Position numbers and translations under genes: made by a program
The notes under the pieces: generated by a model
The model's database searches: none
What the model saw: only the letters and a program-made list of their open reading frames with translations
What the model was told of the DNA's origin: nothing
Shown: positions 7,092 through 10,449 of the stretch, one piece after another
Layout: the number at the start of each line of letters is the position of its first letter
Numbering within the stretch: the first letter of the stretch is position 1
Assembly: GCA_964559535.1 (NCBI GenBank)
Contig: CAZLIC010000113.1
Location: 1 to 10,449 of the forward strand
Length of the DNA stretch: 10,449 nucleotides
DNA from: CAZLIC01 sp964559535
GTDB lineage: Bacteria; Pseudomonadota; Alphaproteobacteria; Rhodobacterales; Rhodobacteraceae
Reading direction: 5' to 3'

Positions 7092-8496
7092 CCGTTGGTT
7101 TCCTGCCGCGGTGGCCGCGGTGGCTGCGGTCACCGCGTTGCGTCTGGCGCTGTTGCCGTTCAGCCGGACCGATCTTTTCGTGGATGAAGCGCAGTACTGG
7201 CTGTGGGGCCAGGCGCTTGACTGGGGATACTACTCGAAGCCGCCGCTGATCGCCTGGGTCATCCGTGCGGTGACAGACCTTGCACACAGCGACGCCGCCT
7301 TCTGGGTGCGGGCGCCCGGGGCGGTGCTGCATGGGGTGACGGCGCTGGTGCTGGGATCGGTTGCCGTGCGGCTGTTCGGGGCGCGGGCGGCGCTGGCGGT
7401 CTCTGTCGGTTACGTGACGCTGCCGATGGCGGCGCTGGGATCGTTGCTGTTCTCGACCGACACGGTGATGCTGCCGTTGCTGGCCGCCGCGCTGTGGTTC
7501 TGGGTGGCGGGGCTGCGCGGCGGCGGCGCGCGGGCCGCGCTGGCAGCCGGGGTGGCGTGTGGTTTGGCGGTGATGGCCAAATACGCGGGCTTGTTCCTGC
7601 CGGCCGGGATGCTGGCTGCGGCGGCCATCAGCCCGGGCTGGCGCGCGCCCCCAGGGCACTGGGTGGCCTTCGGGGCCGCGTTGGCGGCCGTGGTGGCGCC
7701 GAATGTGATCTGGAACCTGTCAAACGACCTGACCACGCTGTCGCATACCGCCGACAATGTGGGCTGGTTGCGGCAGGGGGCGTCGGTTTCCCTGGCGTCG
7801 CTGGCTGAGTTCCTGCTGTCGCAACTGGCGGTGGTGGGGCCGGTTGTGGCCGTGGTATTTGCGCTGTGTCTGCTGTGCCCGGGCGGCGGCGATGCCGCAG
7901 CCCTGGCGGCCATGGCGGCCGTGCCTTTGGCGGTGGTGGCGGTGCAGGCGCTCTTGGGCGGGGCCAATGCAAACTGGGCGGTGGCCGGCTGGCTGCCCGG
8001 CACCCTGGTTGCCATGGTCTGGCTGGAGGGGCGGACGGCGTGGATGTGGCTGTCGCTGGGTGTGAACGGCGCGGTGTCGCTGGCGCTGGCGCTTCTGGTC
8101 ATGGTGCCCGACCTGCGGCTGGGCGAAGAGCCGCTGCTGGCCAGGTATCTGGGGCGGGCGCACCTTTCCCGCCAGGTGATCGGGCTGGCACAGGCGGCGG
8201 GCGGTCTGCCGGTGGTGGCCGACCGTCGCGACGTGCTGGCCGACCTGTTCTACACCGGGCGCGACAGCGGGCTGGTCATTCTGGCGCGGCCGCATGGCGG
8301 GCGTCCGACGCATTACTACGAGCAGGTCCACATGATGCCGCGCGGCCTGACGGGCGATGTCCTCTTGGTGACAGCCGATCCGGGGCCCTGTGCGACGGGC
8401 GAGGCCTTGCCGCTGGACCTGCGCGGGGGGGCCTATGCCGGGACCGGGCTGATGGCGTGGCGGACGACGGCGGGGTGCCTTGATGCCGGACACTAG
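7063..8496 (+). CDS. GT39 (ArnT/PMT-like) polytopic glycosyltransferase
   Basis: This 477-residue inner-membrane enzyme should take a sugar from a polyprenyl-phosphate donor and attach it to a periplasmic acceptor. After a first membrane segment it shows the family signature DLFVDEAQYWLWGQALDWGYYSKPPL, with the acidic pair D41-E42 in the first periplasmic loop expected to be catalytic. A second loop carries LLFSTDTVML (D133), matching the SPD/TPD-type loop motif of GT39 proteins. About ten further hydrophobic segments follow (to about residue 355), and then a C-terminal soluble domain of ~115 residues, probably periplasmic. The ATG at 7063 lies inside the LAB_N gene; a GTG at 7078 is a plausible shorter start. 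ArnT adds aminoarabinose to lipid A and Rhizobium Rgt enzymes add galacturonate to LPS. Which sugar and acceptor apply here cannot be told. A seven-G run near 8425-8431 leaves the frame intact. Confidence 0.9.
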   Translation: MPSASVPQPDRWFPAAVAAVAAVTALRLALLPFSRTDLFVDEAQYWLWGQALDWGYYSKPPLIAWVIRAVTDLAHSDAAFWVRAPGAVLHGVTALVLGSVAVRLFGARAALAVSVGYVTLPMAALGSLLFSTDTVMLPLLAAALWFWVAGLRGGGARAALAAGVACGLAVMAKYAGLFLPAGMLAAAAISPGWRAPPGHWVAFGAALAAVVAPNVIWNLSNDLTTLSHTADNVGWLRQGASVSLASLAEFLLSQLAVVGPVVAVVFALCLLCPGGGDAAALAAMAAVPLAVVAVQALLGGANANWAVAGWLPGTLVAMVWLEGRTAWMWLSLGVNGAVSLALALLVMVPDLRLGEEPLLARYLGRAHLSRQVIGLAQAAGGLPVVADRRDVLADLFYTGRDSGLVILARPHGGRPTHYYEQVHMMPRGLTGDVLLVTADPGPCATGEALPLDLRGGAYAGTGLMAWRTTAGCLDAGH

Positions 8497-9199
8497 GGCA
8501 CTGCTGCGCGCATGGGTGGTGGCCATGTTGCTTGCGGCGCTGCTGTTCACCCTGATGCCCGGCATCGACCTGGGGGTTTCGGGTCTGTTCGCCGCGCGCG
8601 GACGATTTCCGCTGGCCGACATCGCCGCACTTGAATGGCTGCGCCTGCGGATATGGGAACTGTCAGAGGCGCTTCTGGCGGTGGCCGCCGTCGGCTTTGT
8701 GGTGGCAGGGGCGACGGGCCGGGTGGCGCTGTGGCTGCCGCAACGTGCATGGGCGTTCATCCTGTCTTTGTACCTCCTGGCGCCCGGGTTGCTGGTGAAT
8801 GCGGGCCTGAAGACGCATTGGGGCCGGGCGCGCCCGGCCTCAGTGGTCGAATTCGGCGGCTCGGCGCAGTTCACCCCTGCGCTGCTGCCGACGGATGAAT
8901 GCCTGCGCAACTGTTCCTTCGTGTCCGGCGAGGCGTCGGCCGCCGCCGCGCTTGCCATTTCCGCTGCCGTGGGCCTGTTCGCCCTGCGCGCGCGGATGTC
9001 GCCGGGGACCTTCCGCGCGGGGATGTGGATGGCCTTGGCCGTGGCTGTTCTGGGCGGGCTGCTGCGCCTGGCCACCGGTCGGCATTTCCTGTCGGATGTC
9101 GTTTTCGCGTGGCTGTTGACGGCCGGCGTTGCGCTGGCGCTGCAGATGCTTTTCCTTGGCCGCCCGGCAACGGCGGCGCCAATTCCACGCCACGGTTAG
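8483..9199 (+). CDS. PAP2-family membrane phosphatase with variant motif 2
   Basis: This 238-residue integral membrane protein has about six hydrophobic segments and belongs to the PAP2/lipid phosphatase superfamily, whose members dephosphorylate lipid A (LpxE, LpxF), undecaprenyl pyrophosphate or phosphatidylglycerol phosphate. Motif 1 (K-x6-RP) is KTHWGRARP, K110 to P118. Motif 3 (R-x5-H-x3-D) is R195, H201 and D205 in RLATGRHFLSD. Motif 2, normally PSGH, reads VSGE (E150), so the usual histidine is a glutamate. Two cysteines in ECLRNCSF lie just before it. The gene overlaps the GT39 stop by 14 nt; a TTG codon immediately upstream (8480) is a less likely start. Its place beside lipid-linked glycosyltransferase genes suggests lipid A dephosphorylation or polyprenyl carrier recycling, but the exact substrate is inferred. 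Confidence 0.88.
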   Translation: MPDTRALLRAWVVAMLLAALLFTLMPGIDLGVSGLFAARGRFPLADIAALEWLRLRIWELSEALLAVAAVGFVVAGATGRVALWLPQRAWAFILSLYLLAPGLLVNAGLKTHWGRARPASVVEFGGSAQFTPALLPTDECLRNCSFVSGEASAAAALAISAAVGLFALRARMSPGTFRAGMWMALAVAVLGGLLRLATGRHFLSDVVFAWLLTAGVALALQMLFLGRPATAAPIPRHG

Positions 9200-9215
9200 A
9201 ACGACATTGTGCCAC

Positions 9216-9243
9216 CTTTCCGAGGCAGGCCCGACCCGGAAAG
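9216..9243 (+). repeat. 7-bp inverted repeat upstream of the exosortase gene
   Basis: CTTTCCG (9216-9222) and its exact reverse complement CGGAAAG (9237-9243) are separated by 14 nt in the 60-bp gap before the exosortase start. The centre-to-centre distance of 21 bp is two DNA turns, as for a dimeric regulator site. In RNA it would instead form a weak hairpin whose right arm overlaps the purine-rich AAAGAGGA candidate ribosome-binding site. It may be chance; no clear promoter accompanies it. Confidence 0.35.
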
Positions 9244-9259
9244 AGGACGGGGCGCGCAC

Positions 9260-10449
9260 ATGACCGATTCCACCCTTCCGGCAGCCCGCCCGCAAACGGG
9301 CGCGCGGCGCGTGCTGATGCTTGGCCTGTTGTACGGTGCCGAACTTGTGGCGCTGGCCGGCGTTTATCAGTTCTTTGCCGACATTGATTGCGGGACCACG
9401 ACCGCAGAGGGTGCCTGCGACGTGCTGCGCGGGCTTGTGGTGCGGGCGCTTGTCGTGCTGGCCGCGGCAGGCGTATTTGCCTGGGCGCATCCCGGTGCCA
9501 TCGGGCGGTTTCTGGCCGAAGGTGCCGGGGCGGTGCGCTGGGCCTTCGTGCACCTGGCGGGGTTGGGGTTGATGTTCGCGCCGCTGGCCATCGGCCTGTG
9601 GCAGGACCTGTCGCCCATGTTCGGATGGATTTTGCCCGTCTGGCTGGCCGGGGGGACCATGGCGGCGCTGGGGGGGCTGTTCTGGATCGCGCCGCCCGGT
9701 GCCTGGCGGCGGCTCCTCTCCTCGGACGGCTGGGCACCGGTGCCGGTGCTGGTGCTGGCCGCGCTATTGCCCGATGCGGCCGAGATGTTCCGCCCTGTCT
9801 GGGACTGGCAGGTCCTGACCACGGCCACCTTCGAGGCGGTGCACGCCTTCCTGAAGCTGTTCAGCGACCGGGCCTTTGCAGACCCCCAGACCTATGTGAT
9901 GGGCGTCGGCTTCTTTGCGGTGCAGATCGCCCGGGCCTGCTCGGGCGTGGAAGGGGTGGCGCTGGTCTGCGGGTTCTGCGCGCTGTATGCCTTCATCTTC
10001 CGGCAAGAGTTGCGTCTGGGCCGGTTCCTGCTGGTGGTGCTGCCGCTGGGTATCCTGGCCAGCTGGACGCTGAACGTCGTGCGCATCGGGACGCTGGTGC
10101 TGATCGGCGCCCATGTCTCGCCCGACCTCGCCGTGAACGGGTTCCACAGCTATGCCGGGTGGCTGTTCTTCACGCTGCTGGCGCTGGGGATCGTGGCGCT
10201 GGGGCAGGCGGTGCCCTGGTTCTGGCACGATGCGGGTCCCCGCGCGCAGACTCCGCTGCGCGGCGACTTCGTGTCGGCCGCGATCCTGCCCTTCGTCGCC
10301 TTCATGGTGGCAGGCACGGCCACGCGGGCCCTGCTGCCGGTGCCTGCGCTGGGCGATCCGCTGGTTGCGCTGGTCCTTCTGGCGGCGGTGGCGATGTTCC
10401 TTCCGGCGCTGCGCGCGCTGCGCTGGAGCGGTGATGCCGTCGGACTGGC
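9260..10449 (+). CDS. xrtE: Exosortase E/protease fusion, VPEID-CTERM system (3'-truncated)
   Basis: The frame is open from ATG 9260 to the window edge (396 codons). Exosortases are multi-pass membrane transpeptidase-like enzymes that recognise a short C-terminal sorting tail (PEP-CTERM or relatives) on exported proteins and cleave it. The catalytic triad is visible: C227 in ARACSGVEG, R275 in LNVVRIG and H296 in FHSYAGW, with hydrophobic helices around them. The family in Rhodobacterales named exosortase E is fused to a C-terminal CAAX-protease-like (CPBP) domain. The segment from ~residue 320 (FVSAAILPFVAFMVAGTATRALLP) appears to begin that part, whose catalytic motifs would lie beyond the edge. 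An AGAGGA element sits 12 nt before the ATG; a GTG at 9209 is in frame but less likely. The gap and inverted repeat before it leave open its own regulation. The substrate protein is not in this window. Confidence 0.87.
   Translation, partial: MTDSTLPAARPQTGARRVLMLGLLYGAELVALAGVYQFFADIDCGTTTAEGACDVLRGLVVRALVVLAAAGVFAWAHPGAIGRFLAEGAGAVRWAFVHLAGLGLMFAPLAIGLWQDLSPMFGWILPVWLAGGTMAALGGLFWIAPPGAWRRLLSSDGWAPVPVLVLAALLPDAAEMFRPVWDWQVLTTATFEAVHAFLKLFSDRAFADPQTYVMGVGFFAVQIARACSGVEGVALVCGFCALYAFIFRQELRLGRFLLVVLPLGILASWTLNVVRIGTLVLIGAHVSPDLAVNGFHSYAGWLFFTLLALGIVALGQAVPWFWHDAGPRAQTPLRGDFVSAAILPFVAFMVAGTATRALLPVPALGDPLVALVLLAAVAMFLPALRALRWSGDAVGL

Noticed and set aside
8425..8431. Run of seven G residues that could cause a frameshift or sequencing error
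   Set aside because: The GT39 frame is continuous through it and ends normally about 65 bases later with an overlap to the next gene typical of this cassette, so nothing indicates a break.
7720..9075. Open frame of 451 codons on the minus strand
   Set aside because: It lies opposite the GT39 and PAP2 genes, both well-supported families, and its product is low-complexity Arg/Ala/Pro/His sequence.
9209..9259. GTG at 9209 as an earlier start for the exosortase
   Set aside because: It would add a 17-residue Arg/Pro-rich segment and has no ribosome-binding site, while ATG 9260 has an AGAGGA element upstream and a normal N terminus.
9388..10434. Plus-strand open frame of 348 codons
   Set aside because: It is out of frame with the exosortase gene by two, contains Gly/Arg/Ala-rich sequence without motifs, and the exosortase frame over the same bases carries a full catalytic triad.
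1..10449. VPEID-CTERM substrate, tRNA, IS element, CRISPR array or toxin-antitoxin pair
   Set aside because: I looked for a short protein with a hydrophobic C-terminal tail and basic end, for terminal inverted repeats with a transposase, and for regularly spaced repeats; none is present among the genes or the two gaps.

Overview
The window is a GC-rich, coding-dense, entirely plus-strand stretch of an alphaproteobacterial chromosome, most likely from the order Rhodobacterales. The RpoC sequence is of alphaproteobacterial type, and the final gene belongs to the exosortase E family, which is best known from Rhodobacterales. I cannot name the genus from sequence alone.

Layout. Positions 1-3384 hold the C-terminal four fifths of rpoC, the RNA polymerase beta' subunit; its first ~286 codons lie upstream of the window. 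A 140-bp gap follows, dominated by a very strong hairpin (3393-3436) that probably ends the rpoBC transcript. From 3525 to 9199 runs a tightly packed cassette of seven genes: a SAM-dependent methyltransferase-like protein (GTG start), a DXD-type glycosyltransferase, a ten-segment EamA/DMT transporter, a GT2 polyprenyl-phosphate-sugar synthase-like glycosyltransferase, a 102-residue protein made only of the lipid-A-disaccharide-synthase N-terminal (LAB_N) domain, a GT39/ArnT-like membrane glycosyltransferase, and a PAP2-family membrane phosphatase. The first four are joined by 4-nt start/stop overlaps, and the last three follow with a 12-nt gap, a 29-nt overlap and a 14-nt overlap. After a 60-bp gap carrying a 7+7 bp inverted repeat, the window ends inside an exosortase E gene (from 9260), whose C-terminal protease half is beyond the edge.

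How the genes may work together (inference). The GT2 protein could charge a polyprenyl phosphate with a sugar on the cytoplasmic face, the EamA and/or LAB_N proteins could help present or flip it, and the GT39 enzyme could transfer the sugar to a periplasmic acceptor such as lipid A, LPS core, a glycan or a protein. The PAP2 enzyme could remove a lipid A phosphate or recycle a polyprenyl carrier. The methyltransferase and DXD glycosyltransferase would add or modify sugars in the cytoplasm. The following exosortase E gene suggests that the region serves the cell surface. Whether the exosortase and the glycosyl genes form one pathway is not shown by the sequence. No tRNA, rRNA, IS element, CRISPR array or clear promoter was seen.
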